Part shown: positions 54,036 through 62,032 of the stretch, in pieces
How the letters are laid out: every line of letters starts with the position of its first letter
Numbering within the stretch: position 1 is the stretch's first letter
NCBI RefSeq assembly: GCF_002217985.1
Contig: NZ_BCMI01000015.1
Location: 1-64,000 of the forward strand
Reading direction: 5' to 3'
DNA length: 64,000 nucleotides
Source: Secundilactobacillus pentosiphilus
GTDB taxonomy: Bacteria > Bacillota > Bacilli > Lactobacillales > Lactobacillaceae
Made by a program: the position numbers and the translations under genes
Notes under the pieces: model-generated
The model's database searches: none
Told to the model about the DNA's origin: nothing
The model's input: only the letters and a program-made list of their open reading frames with translations

Positions 54036-54293
54036 GTGCAGTTGCTGATCGGCAACGTTTCAGAATTAAAGCTGCCGGAGCGAAAAGCTGAAATTAAGCT
54101 TTTCTTTGACAGCATTGGCTATCAGCTCACGGCTAGCAACGAGGACCTACTCTCGTTAACGGGCGAGTACGCTCAGTTGAGCGTTCAGCCGCCGGTAACT
54201 TTCCAGCGGTATGATCAGGATCGTTTTCTCAGCATTCGGTCAGACGGGAAGAGTATGACGCTGCCGTACGCAAAGGCGCTGCGGGGACGATGA
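54036..54293 (+). CDS. Hypothetical small protein, 85 aa
   Basis: The 85-residue protein (QLLIGNVSELKLPERKAEI and so on) seems alpha/beta and soluble; no family is recognised. Translation starts at the GTG at 54036, nine bases after AAGGGGAG, which lies at the end of the preceding gene. The adjacency and tight spacing suggest coupling with the gene at 53750. It is followed by a strong hairpin. Confidence 0.65.
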   Translation: MQLLIGNVSELKLPERKAEIKLFFDSIGYQLTASNEDLLSLTGEYAQLSVQPPVTFQRYDQDRFLSIRSDGKSMTLPYAKALRGR

Positions 54294-54308
54294 AGGTAGT
54301 GGCAGAGT

Positions 54309-54356
54309 AGCAAAAACGGCGGGATCCTAAAAATCAGGGTGGCTACCGTTTTTGCT
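54309..54356 (+). terminator. Terminator of the small-gene trio
   Basis: AGCAAAAACGG pairs perfectly with CCGTTTTTGCT, with an imperfect inner stem. Confidence 0.8.
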
Positions 54357-54387
54357 TGCACTCCTGCACCTAGCATTATCGGGTTCC

Positions 54388-54486
54388 AGTGAGCAGAGAG
54401 CTGCATGTAACTATAAAATGGCAGAATCCCCAAACCCAGGGGCTTCCGCCATTTCATAGTTACACTCCGCTCTCTAGGCGCTCACT
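54388..54486. repeat. Long imperfect inverted repeat (99 bp)
   Basis: Arms of about 45 bases pair around AACCC: AGTGAGC with GCTCACT outside, then AGAGAGC/GCTCTCT, GTAACTAT/ATAGTTAC, AAATGGC/GCCATTT and CCCC/GGGG at the tip. It lies between convergent genes and may be a small mobile repeat or a strong terminator. Confidence 0.7.
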
Positions 54487-54493
54487 TCCACAC

Positions 54494-54730
54494 CTAGAAC
54501 TTTTTCGACACCTTATACGGTTTTGAATTACCCAATTCATTATCATGGGTGATTTCATTATCTGACAGGAAAATGTCAAACTGCTTTTGGCTTTCCATTC
54601 CCTTTACGACTAGGATGTGCCCATCCTGCGCGTGATTTTGACGATAGATCTGCGCACTTCTTACCGCTTCGTCGTAATCGTGGAAGTTGGCAATTGAATC
54701 ACCAGGATTGAAAAATATGAGGTTATCCAT
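54494..54730 (-). CDS. Hypothetical protein, 78 aa, with CcpA-type control
   Basis: A small acidic cytosolic protein (MDNLIFFNPGDSIANFHDYD at the start) whose middle shows RQNHAQDGHILVVKG. I do not recognise its family. GGAGTG lies eight bases before the ATG at 54730. The promoter has a TATAAT at 54760-54765 (minus strand) that directly adjoins a near-perfect cre site, so catabolite control is expected. Function unknown. Confidence 0.75.
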   Translation of the reverse strand: MDNLIFFNPGDSIANFHDYDEAVRSAQIYRQNHAQDGHILVVKGMESQKQFDIFLSDNEITHDNELGNSKPYKVSKKF

Positions 54731-54766
54731 TAAAATCACTCCATTCTTGATTCGTTTCCATTATAC

Positions 54767-54780
54767 CGCAAACGCTTTCA
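54767..54780 (-). promoter_or_regulatory. Catabolite-responsive element (cre) at the promoter of the 78-aa protein gene
   Basis: On the minus strand TGAAAGCGTTTGCG matches the CcpA consensus TGNAANCGNTNNCA at all fixed positions but the last. It sits immediately upstream of the -10 box TATAAT, where CcpA would block RNA polymerase. Confidence 0.75.
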
Positions 54781-54867
54781 CAAGGCGAGTTTAAAGAAAA
54801 GGTTATAAGCCACGATGTTTCCTAGTATTACAGCGGTTTTTTTGATAAAATGAACATTGTTTTGAAT

Positions 54868-54933
54868 CACGTCTTGCAACAGCTCTCGTTGATTGTTCGA
54901 GGCGTGAGAATGACGAACGTGTTGCGACACGTG
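54868..54933 (+). promoter_or_regulatory. Structured leader of the asnB-like gene
   Basis: CACGTCTTGCAACA (54868-54881) pairs with TGTTGCGACACGTG (54920-54933) at 13 of 14 positions, enclosing a smaller CTCG/CGAG hairpin. No T run follows and no T-box sequence is present, so it is not a plain terminator or T-box. It ends 45 bases before the start codon. Confidence 0.5.
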
Positions 54934-54978
54934 AAACGTAAAATAACGGTAAATAGATGCTAAAAAGGGGATTACAAC

Positions 54979-56883
54979 ATGTGTGGATTTGTTGGTTACG
55001 TTAACCAGACAGATGTGCCTAGCGATACGATCGTGAAGATGGCCAACCGTATTCGTCATCGTGGACCTGATGACGAAGCTTACTTTAATGATGATAAGGT
55101 CGCGATGGGTTTCCGTCGGCTATCAATTATTGACCTTGCGCATGGTAAGCAACCCATGTATAACCAGGATCAAACTAAAGTTTTAACTTTTAACGGTGAA
55201 ATTTATAACTACCAAGATATTCGTAAAGAACTGCAGGACTTAGGCTACGAATTCCGAACTGACGTGGATTCAGAAGTTCTGATCCACGGTTACGATGCTT
55301 GGGGTCCAGACTTGCTGCAACACCTGCGCGGCATGTTTGCCTTCGCCATTTACGATTCTAAAACCGGTGACGTCTTTGGTGCCCGTGATCACTTCGGCAT
55401 CAAGCCGCTTTACTACTACGATGACGGTAAGACGTTCCTGTGGGCTTCTGAAATCAAAGCCTTCTTGGAACACCCAAACTTCAAGAAAGAATTTAACGAA
55501 GACTTGTTAGCCATTCATTTGAGCTTCGAATTCATTCCTTCAAAAGACACCATGTTTAAGAACGTTTATAAACTGATGCCAGGCCACTACTTCATTCACA
55601 GAGCAGATGGTCACACCGAAACGCATGAATACTACAAGTTTAGCTATGACAACATTGACGAGAACCAAACCATCGAAGACGATGCGATCAAGATTCGCAA
55701 GCTTGTTGACGATTCCGTCGATGCCCACATGATCGCCGATGTTGAAGTCGGTAGTTTCTTATCCAGTGGGATCGATTCCAGCTACGTGCTTAACGAAGCC
55801 GCTAAACTCAAGCCGATTCAATCCTTCTCCTTAGGGTTCCATAACTCTAAGTACAGTGAATTGAGCTGGTCAACCGAGTTTGCCAAGGAAATTCACCAGG
55901 AAAACACGCCGTTGACCATGACCGGTGATGACTACTTTGACATTTTGCCGACCATCATGTACTACATGGATGAACCGTTATCCAACCCTTCAGCCATGCA
56001 GCTGTATTACCTGTCAAAGGGAACCCGTAAAAAGGTGAAGGTTGCGCTTTCTGGTGAAGGTGCCGATGAATTCTTCGGCGGCTACAACACTTATTTGGAA
56101 GCTAAACCGTTTGAACGTTATCAAAAGGCGGTGCCAGGCTTTATCCGTAAAGGGTTGGCTAAAGCCGTTGTTAACCTGCCGAGATTTCACGGCCGCCGGT
56201 TCTTAGTACGTGGAGCGGAGCCGCTTAGTGAGCGTTACTACCGGGTCAACTACGTCTTTGACTACCATGACCGCGAGAAGATCTTGAAGAACCCTGATTT
56301 AAACCGCGATGCTGGTGAATACACCAAGCACATCTTTGACGATGTTAAAGACAAGGATGAAATGACGCAGATGCAGTACTTTGACATCAATACTTGGCTG
56401 CCATACGACATCCTGCACAAGGCCGACCGCATGAGTATGTGCAACTCCCTTGAAGTCCGGACACCGCTGGTTGATAAAGAAGTGGCTAAGTTTGCTTCTA
56501 CCATGCCGATCAAGACGCGGATCCGCGGTACCGAAACGAAGGTTTCTCTGCGGACAGCTGCCTTGGCCGAACTGCCAGAACGGGTGGCTAAAAAGGAAAA
56601 GATGGGCTTCCCATCTCCAATCGCTAGCTGGATCAAGGAAGATAAGTACCGCAAGCGGATCGAAGAGGCCTTTACCTCTGACGTTGCTAAGAAGTTCTTC
56701 AACACGGACGCCTTACTTGAGATTCTGCAAGAACACATCAACGGTAAGTCATCCATGCAAAAGATCTTTACTATCTACACCTTCATTCTCTGGTACGAAG
56801 TTTACTTCCCTGAGAATACTTCTGCAGATACGATCAGCAAGGTTCGCCGGACCGATATCGACAAAATCCCAGCTGCTAACTAA
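54979..56883 (+). CDS. Glutamine-dependent asparagine synthase-like amidotransferase (AsnB/AsnH type)
   Basis: The 634-residue protein has an N-terminal class II glutaminase domain with Cys2 (MCGFVGYV; RIRHRGPDDE near 25-34) and a synthase domain with the ATP-pyrophosphatase loop FLSSGIDSSY near 260. Plain asparagine synthesis is the default call. However, the gene stands directly before murE, a D-Asp ligase-like gene and aspartate racemase. In Lactococcus the related AsnH amidates the D-Asp cross-bridge of peptidoglycan, and that role is inferred here. AAGGGG precedes the ATG. A hairpin at 56901 separates it from murE. Confidence 0.88.
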   Translation: MCGFVGYVNQTDVPSDTIVKMANRIRHRGPDDEAYFNDDKVAMGFRRLSIIDLAHGKQPMYNQDQTKVLTFNGEIYNYQDIRKELQDLGYEFRTDVDSEVLIHGYDAWGPDLLQHLRGMFAFAIYDSKTGDVFGARDHFGIKPLYYYDDGKTFLWASEIKAFLEHPNFKKEFNEDLLAIHLSFEFIPSKDTMFKNVYKLMPGHYFIHRADGHTETHEYYKFSYDNIDENQTIEDDAIKIRKLVDDSVDAHMIADVEVGSFLSSGIDSSYVLNEAAKLKPIQSFSLGFHNSKYSELSWSTEFAKEIHQENTPLTMTGDDYFDILPTIMYYMDEPLSNPSAMQLYYLSKGTRKKVKVALSGEGADEFFGGYNTYLEAKPFERYQKAVPGFIRKGLAKAVVNLPRFHGRRFLVRGAEPLSERYYRVNYVFDYHDREKILKNPDLNRDAGEYTKHIFDDVKDKDEMTQMQYFDINTWLPYDILHKADRMSMCNSLEVRTPLVDKEVAKFASTMPIKTRIRGTETKVSLRTAALAELPERVAKKEKMGFPSPIASWIKEDKYRKRIEEAFTSDVAKKFFNTDALLEILQEHINGKSSMQKIFTIYTFILWYEVYFPENTSADTISKVRRTDIDKIPAAN

Positions 56884-56900
56884 ACTGCAATTTTCCATAC

Positions 56901-56929
56901 GAAACCGGCTAAAATGTCGGTTTCTTTTT
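56901..56929 (+). terminator. Terminator after the asnB-like gene
   Basis: GAAACCG pairs with CGGTTTC, followed by five T. It may be partial, since murE lies close behind. Confidence 0.8.
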
Positions 56930-56984
56930 GGATAGAATGATGAAATAATAGGGTTTAAGACTCAACTAATTGGAGATGAAAGCC

Positions 56985-58520
56985 GTGTCACTTGATATTA
57001 CCCAAGTGGTGACTTTACTAGATGAACATCATTTATTAAAAACGGTCACGATGACCGATGCAAACCAAGCCTTTCAACATGTGAACTACAATTCACAGAC
57101 GGTTGAACCGGATACCTTATTCTTTTGTAAGGGCAACTTCAAACCGGCTTATTTACTCGGCGCCAAGAAAGCCGGTGCTACCGCCTACGTGTCTGAAACC
57201 CGCTATGAAGAAGGCCAGGGACTCACGAGCATTATCGTGACTAATATTCAAAAAGCCATGTCGTTGCTGGGAGCGGCCTTTTACGGCTATCCTCAAAATG
57301 ACCTCTTTATCATTGCCTTTACGGGGACGAAGGGTAAAACCACGTCTGCCTACTTTACTTACGGAATCGAACAAAAACATACCCACGATCGGGTAGCGCT
57401 GTTTTCAACCATTGACCGGATCGTCGGTAACGCACCGGAAGACCGGTTTAAATCAGATTTAACCACTCCCGAATCGCTGGACCTCTTTCACGATATGCGC
57501 CACGCCGTGGATAACGGCATGACCCACTTAGTGATGGAAGTGTCCTCGCAGGCGTACAAGAAGAACCGGGTCTACGGGTTGAAGTATAACGTCGGGATCT
57601 TCCTAAATATTTCACCGGATCACATCGGCGAAAACGAACACCCGACCTTTGCGGATTACCTGCACTGTAAAGAACAGCTGCTGGTCAACGCCGACACCTG
57701 CATCATTAACGCGGAAACGGATCATTTGGCGGATGTCTACTACGCTGCCAAAACCACGACTCAACCCGAAAATATTTACCTGTACGCCCGGGAAGGCGCC
57801 AAGCTGCAGATGCCATTAGACCTTGACGTGACCTTTAAGAACACGAACGAGACCTTGCATCAAAGTGATTTTCAGGTGACGGCCGTTTCTGAAAAGGCCA
57901 AGCAGCTCGCTATCAACGGGAGCTACGAATTACACGTGCCTGGCGACTTTAACGAAAACAACGCGACTAGTGCGATTATCGCCAGCGCGCTGTCGGGTGC
58001 CAGCTACGATGACGCCAAGGCGGCGCTGACCAACGTCCACGTGCCTGGTCGTATGGAAATGGTTACTAGTAAGGCTCACGGGACGATTTACATTGACTAC
58101 GCCCATAACTACGGCAGTTTAAAGGCGCTGTTAAGCTTCCTGCGCCTTCAAACGGGTGCTGGACGCGTGATCGTGGTGATCGGCAGCACCGGTAATAAGG
58201 GTGTTTCTCGTCGTGAAGGCTTCGGCAAGGCACTCAGTGAAGAAGCTGACGTGGCCATTTTAACGACGGATGATCCTGCTTATGAAGATCCTAAGAAGAT
58301 CGCCGAAGAAATCGATGCGCACATCGACCATCAAAAGGTTAAAGTGCAGTACGTTATGGATCGTAAAACCGCGATTGAGACAGCCATCAAGATGAGTACG
58401 AAAGACGACATCGTGGTGCTTGCTGGTAAGGGCGAAGACGCCTTCCAGAAGGTCAACGGCGTCAACACGCCGTACCCGACCGACGTCACGATTGCTAAAA
58501 ACGCTGTGGAGGAAATGTAG
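56985..58520 (+). CDS. murE: UDP-MurNAc-tripeptide synthetase MurE (L-lysine type)
   Basis: MurE adds the third amino acid to UDP-MurNAc-L-Ala-D-Glu in the cytosol. The 511-residue ligase has the ATP loop GTKGKTTSA near 112, TTPESLDLF near 161, HLVMEVSSQAYKKNR near 181 and HVPGRMEMV near 350. The residue motif near the end reads DDPA, not DNPR of meso-DAP enzymes, so L-Lys is the likely substrate, which fits a D-Asp cross-bridge organism. The GTG at 56985 lies nine bases after GGAG and is preferred to an upstream TTG. The next gene starts one base after the stop. Confidence 0.92.
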   Translation: MSLDITQVVTLLDEHHLLKTVTMTDANQAFQHVNYNSQTVEPDTLFFCKGNFKPAYLLGAKKAGATAYVSETRYEEGQGLTSIIVTNIQKAMSLLGAAFYGYPQNDLFIIAFTGTKGKTTSAYFTYGIEQKHTHDRVALFSTIDRIVGNAPEDRFKSDLTTPESLDLFHDMRHAVDNGMTHLVMEVSSQAYKKNRVYGLKYNVGIFLNISPDHIGENEHPTFADYLHCKEQLLVNADTCIINAETDHLADVYYAAKTTTQPENIYLYAREGAKLQMPLDLDVTFKNTNETLHQSDFQVTAVSEKAKQLAINGSYELHVPGDFNENNATSAIIASALSGASYDDAKAALTNVHVPGRMEMVTSKAHGTIYIDYAHNYGSLKALLSFLRLQTGAGRVIVVIGSTGNKGVSRREGFGKALSEEADVAILTTDDPAYEDPKKIAEEIDAHIDHQKVKVQYVMDRKTAIETAIKMSTKDDIVVLAGKGEDAFQKVNGVNTPYPTDVTIAKNAVEEM

Positions 58521-58521
58521 A

Positions 58522-59775
58522 ATGGCAGAAACACCAAAATTTACCCCAATTTTATTGGGAAGCGACTTTAACGTTTACGGCATGGCCCGTTCACTGTACG
58601 AACTGTACCACCAGCCAGTGAAGGCCTTTGCCTCTATTCAATTAGCACCGACCCGGTTTACCAAAGTTGTTGATTTGGAACTGATTCCCGGCTTTTCAGA
58701 GGACCCGGTCTGGATCGACTCAATGCGTAAACTCAAGGAACGTTACCGCGATCATAAGGAACCCGTGATTTTGATCGGCTGCGGCGACGGTTATGCTGAA
58801 CTGATTGCTAAGCATAAGGATGAATTGTCAGACGTATTCGTTTGCCCGTACATCGACTATGATTTACTGAAAACTTTGAACAACAAGGAACGCTTCTACA
58901 AAGTCTGTGACAAATACGGTTTGCCATACCCGAAGACCCGGACGATTTCAAAGGAAGAACACGACAGCCAGACGGTTGTGGAACAGCCCTTTGACTACCC
59001 AGTGGCACTGAAGCCCACCAATAGCGTGGAATGGTTAGACGTGCACTTTGAAGGCCGCAAGAAGGCTTTTCGGATCCAGTCCCGTGAAGAATTTGACCGG
59101 GTACTGGACGCGGCTTACGCCAATGGTTATAAATCCGACTTTATCCTGCAAGACTTCATCCCCGGTGACGACAGCAACATGCGGGTGTTAAACGCCTACG
59201 TTGACCAGCACCATCACGTTAAGATGATGTGTCTGGGTCACCCGTTACTGGAAGATCCCGCACCATCCGCGATTGGGAACTACGTAGCCATTTTGCCGGA
59301 GTATAACGAAGCCATCTACAAGCAAATCAAGGATTTCTTGGAAAAGATCGAGTTTACCGGTTATGCCAACTTTGATATGAAGTACGATGTTCGTGATGAT
59401 ACGTTTAAATTATTTGAGATCAATCTCCGACAGGGCCGTAGCAGTTTCTTCGTGACCCTTAACGGCTATAATTTAGCCGACTGGGTCGTCAAAGACTACG
59501 TTAAGCAGGACTTAGTCGATCAGCCGACCGTTTATGGCAATAAAGATGAAAGCAAGCACGCGCTGTGGCTTGGGGTACCAGTGAAGGTCTTCAAGAAATA
59601 CGCACGGGAAAACGCCGATAAGGATCGGGCGCTGGAACTGATCAGGGCTGGCCGTTACGGCACGACTTATCAATACTCTCATGATATGAACCTGAAACGC
59701 TGGGCTTTGATCAAGTGGATGAATCACAATTACTCGAAGAATTTTGATCGTTATTTCGCTGAAAACAAAGGGTGA
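58522..59775 (+). CDS. ATP-grasp ligase, probable D-aspartate ligase (Asl)
   Basis: The 417-residue protein has an ATP-grasp layout: an N-terminal Rossmann-like part (PILLGSDFNVYGMAR near 8), ALKPTNSVEW near 158, DFIPGDDSNMRVLNAYV near 210 and FEINLRQGRSS near 300. D-Asp ligases such as Asl of Enterococcus faecium and lactococci are ATP-grasp enzymes that attach beta-D-Asp to the Lys of UDP-MurNAc-pentapeptide. The family match is moderate by eye; the position between murE and aspartate racemase is the main argument. GGAGG in the murE end serves the ATG at 58522, giving coupling. Confidence 0.85.
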   Translation: MAETPKFTPILLGSDFNVYGMARSLYELYHQPVKAFASIQLAPTRFTKVVDLELIPGFSEDPVWIDSMRKLKERYRDHKEPVILIGCGDGYAELIAKHKDELSDVFVCPYIDYDLLKTLNNKERFYKVCDKYGLPYPKTRTISKEEHDSQTVVEQPFDYPVALKPTNSVEWLDVHFEGRKKAFRIQSREEFDRVLDAAYANGYKSDFILQDFIPGDDSNMRVLNAYVDQHHHVKMMCLGHPLLEDPAPSAIGNYVAILPEYNEAIYKQIKDFLEKIEFTGYANFDMKYDVRDDTFKLFEINLRQGRSSFFVTLNGYNLADWVVKDYVKQDLVDQPTVYGNKDESKHALWLGVPVKVFKKYARENADKDRALELIRAGRYGTTYQYSHDMNLKRWALIKWMNHNYSKNFDRYFAENKG

Positions 59776-59779
59776 TTTT

Positions 59780-60490
59780 ATGGAACACTTCTTTACAATA
59801 ATCGGTGGTATGGGTACCGAAGCCACCGAAACTTATATTCATCAGTTAAACGAACGGACACCAGCCAGCAAGGATCAGGACTACCTGAACTATATCCTGG
59901 TGAACCACGCGACCATTCCGGATCGCACGAGCTACATTAAGGACCATAGCCAGCCGAATCCGCTGACGCCGCTGCTGGCCGATATTAAGGCGCAAAGTCA
60001 GCTAAAGCCGGACTTCTTCGTGCTGCCGTGCAATACCGCGCATTACTTCTACGATGAAATGCAGGCGGCTACGGATGTGCCCATCCTGCACATGCCCCGA
60101 GAAGCGGTCAAAGAGATCGGTAAAAAGTATCCAAAAGCGCATCGAATCGGCCTGATTGCCACTGAAGGGACGATTTACGACCATATTTATGATCATGAGA
60201 TTGAAGCAGCGGGATACGAATTCCTGGCTCCTAGCCAATCCGTTCAGGAGCAGACCAACAAGCTGATCTACGACTGCATCAAGGATAACAACGAGGTTGA
60301 CCGAAAACTGTATCATGGGTTAGTCCAGCAGATGTTTGATGAAACACACTGCGACGCACTGGTTTTGGGCTGCACGGAGTTGTCCTTAGCTCAAGATCGC
60401 GAACCAGTGACGGATAAGCCGGTGATCGACAGTCAGTCGATTCTGGTCGACCGTTCGTTGGAAATGGCGTTGAAATTACAAAAGCCGTGA
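59780..60490 (+). CDS. racD: Aspartate racemase
   Basis: The racemase provides D-Asp from L-Asp without cofactor. The 236-residue protein has the two catalytic Cys in LPCNTAHYF near 82 and VLGCTELSL near 193, with IIGGMGTEAT at the N-terminus, all typical of the Asp/Glu racemase family. AAAGGGTGA precedes the ATG, which follows the ligase stop by four bases. Its stop codon lies inside the MITE-like repeat beginning at 60486, so the final residues may be affected by an insertion. D-Asp for peptidoglycan is the inferred purpose. Confidence 0.94.
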   Translation: MEHFFTIIGGMGTEATETYIHQLNERTPASKDQDYLNYILVNHATIPDRTSYIKDHSQPNPLTPLLADIKAQSQLKPDFFVLPCNTAHYFYDEMQAATDVPILHMPREAVKEIGKKYPKAHRIGLIATEGTIYDHIYDHEIEAAGYEFLAPSQSVQEQTNKLIYDCIKDNNEVDRKLYHGLVQQMFDETHCDALVLGCTELSLAQDREPVTDKPVIDSQSILVDRSLEMALKLQKP

Positions 60491-60697
60491 CATAACTCGG
60501 TAGATTCCAGAATTTAACACCAAGAAGCGTTCTTCCGATGGTTTTGATCGGGAGGACGCTTCTTGGTGTTAAATGGCCGGAATCTGAGTTATGGAGCGGG
60601 TTAAGGCTACATTAAAGGAATGAACGAAAGTCAATCTTAAGCTGTGTTTTAGTCAAGAACCTTGATCATAGGTTTATCAATAGAGACTTATGGCACA
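60486..60697. repeat. MITE-like repeat, copy 2 (about 212 bp)
   Basis: It starts with the same 33-base sequence as copy 1 at 33604 (31 of 33 identical). A long hairpin is kept here: the arm CATAACTC, AGATTCC, AACACCAAGAAGCG pairs with CGCTTCTTGGTGTT, GGAATCT, GAGTTATG (60491-60594). The ends form an inverted repeat, GTGACATAACTC against GTGCCATAAGTC. The racemase stop codon lies inside it, and the hairpin may terminate the operon. Confidence 0.75.
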
Positions 60698-60736
60698 ACC
60701 TCAATCTTTTTGTGTTAGTAAGTTGCTGATGATGGG

Positions 60737-61084
60737 TCAAATTGAACGCAGCGTCGTGATGATTCCCACTGCAGCGGTGATCAAGATCACGATGGTGATG
60801 ACCACGCTCCAGGTGATGGAAAGACTGCGCTCCTGTTTATGGCCGAACGCAATTTCAATGATCAAAATGATGATGACAGCCAGTGCGCCCTTTAACGATA
60901 CCAGTAAGGGGGAGTGGTTAAAGGTCCGGATCATTAGGATAACGGTTGCGCAGGCCATGATGAGGTACATCAGACGGTCAATAATCAGCCACTGTGCAAT
61001 TTTCTTTTCAGATTTCCGGTTTAAGCCGATAATTGTAACCGGGATCAGTAAAATCAAACTCATAAAATAGATGGTTAGCCACAT
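60737..61084 (-). CDS. DUF1516 (YisL-like) membrane protein
   Basis: A 115-residue protein with four hydrophobic segments (about 2-20, 32-50, 62-80 and 90-110), matching the size and pattern of the DUF1516 family found in Bacilli; its role is unknown. AAGGATGTG precedes the ATG at 61084. A slightly longer open frame exists on the opposite strand here but has unnatural composition. The gene is convergent with the racemase operon. Confidence 0.82.
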   Translation of the reverse strand: MWLTIYFMSLILLIPVTIIGLNRKSEKKIAQWLIIDRLMYLIMACATVILMIRTFNHSPLLVSLKGALAVIIILIIEIAFGHKQERSLSITWSVVITIVILITAAVGIITTLRSI

Positions 61085-61250
61085 AAAGTCACATCCTTAC
61101 ACAAAAAAGATATCAAGCATATTACTGGTAGTTACCGAAGTTAACTGTTATTTTAAGTCTACCACGCCTGGGACATGAAACTCATTTTCAATTCAAATTC
61201 TTAATTCAACGTTAAGTTTACGAAAAGTTGGGCAATTGTGAAAGTGAGGC

Positions 61251-61279
61251 TTGTATTCCCAGACAAAATTTGTTATTAT
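61251..61279 (+). promoter_or_regulatory. Predicted promoter of the DUF2187 gene
   Basis: TTGTAT and TATTAT are separated by 17 bases, and transcription would start near 61286, 28 bases before the ATG. Confidence 0.75.
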
Positions 61280-61313
61280 CTTTTTCATCATGCGAAGTGG
61301 AGGGGACAACCCA

Positions 61314-61526
61314 ATGGCAGAACATAAAGTTGGCGACTATGTAAAGGGCAAAAAGTTTGGCTCTTTTGAACATGACTTTGAAGGGGAAATCGAGAAAATT
61401 TATGAAAACTCGGTATTAATTCACATTTTAAGTTATGATGACGAGGATCGAATTTTGGTTGGTGAACTTAACAACCGTGCCATCGTACGTAAAGAAGATG
61501 CTGAGCCAGTAAAAGCAAAAGCATAA
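61314..61526 (+). CDS. DUF2187 family protein
   Basis: A 70-residue acidic protein that looks like a KOW/SH3-type beta barrel (KVGDYVKGKKFGSFEHDFEGEIEKIYENSVLI, seen in parts at residues 5-36). It agrees with the DUF2187 family, of unknown function. The ATG at 61314 lies after GGAGGGG; upstream in-frame starts lie inside the promoter at 61251 and are rejected. It is monocistronic. Confidence 0.8.
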   Translation: MAEHKVGDYVKGKKFGSFEHDFEGEIEKIYENSVLIHILSYDDEDRILVGELNNRAIVRKEDAEPVKAKA

Positions 61527-61624
61527 TTTAATGAAAATAACGGTTAACTTTTTCAGAAAAGCTTATTTTTATGCAGTTTCTTGCTGACAGGATAAGCATA
61601 ATATGATAATATAGTTACTGTTAT

Positions 61625-61695
61625 GCGGGTATAGTTTAGTGGTAAAATTCAAGCTTCCCAAGCTTGAGTCGCGGGTCCGATTCCCGTTACCCGCT
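61625..61695 (+). tRNA. tRNA-Gly(CCC)
   Basis: The acceptor stem GCGGGTA pairs with TACCCGC, discriminator T. The anticodon stem CAAGC/GCTTG holds the loop TTCCCAA, anticodon CCC. CCA is not encoded. Confidence 0.95.
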
Positions 61696-61716
61696 TAAGA
61701 GAACAACGCGGTGCAG

Positions 61717-61744
61717 AGCTGACCTGAGAAGGTCGGCTTTTTTG
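61717..61744 (+). terminator. tRNA-Gly terminator
   Basis: GCTGACCT pairs with AGGTCGGC around GAGA, followed by six T. Confidence 0.9.
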
Positions 61745-61962
61745 TATACGCAGAAGTTTTAATACTTGAATGGATTAGAGTAGATCTTAAACGATGCATA
61801 CAGTATTCCTGTTAATTAACAAAGGAAAATAGACCATCTGGGACACATCCATACAGGTTATTATACGGTGGCTGACAGCCTTTGAGGAGACACGATTAGT
61901 GCACTACAGCAGCATTTACCCCGCTAATTTACAGTTTAAAATGAAACTAGTGCTAAATAGCA

Positions 61963-61991
61963 TTGTTAGTAGGAATACATAGGCATATAAT
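61963..61991 (+). promoter_or_regulatory. Predicted promoter of the secreted protein gene at 62033
   Basis: TTGTTA and a perfect TATAAT are separated by 17 bases. Apart from this promoter, the 61745-62032 gap shows only a doubtful 27-codon frame. Confidence 0.8.
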
Positions 61992-62032
61992 TGTAGATTG
62001 ATTCACAAAATAATTTTATAGGAGTAACTCAC

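Noticed and set aside
54868-54933. T-box in front of the asnB-like gene
   Set aside because: No GGTGGNACCGCG-like T-box sequence and no terminator follow the hairpin.
60690-61070. Plus-strand open frame of 126 codons
   Set aside because: It is antisense to the DUF1516 gene, rich in Met and Ile, and lacks a ribosome binding site; the minus-strand protein has a proper family pattern.
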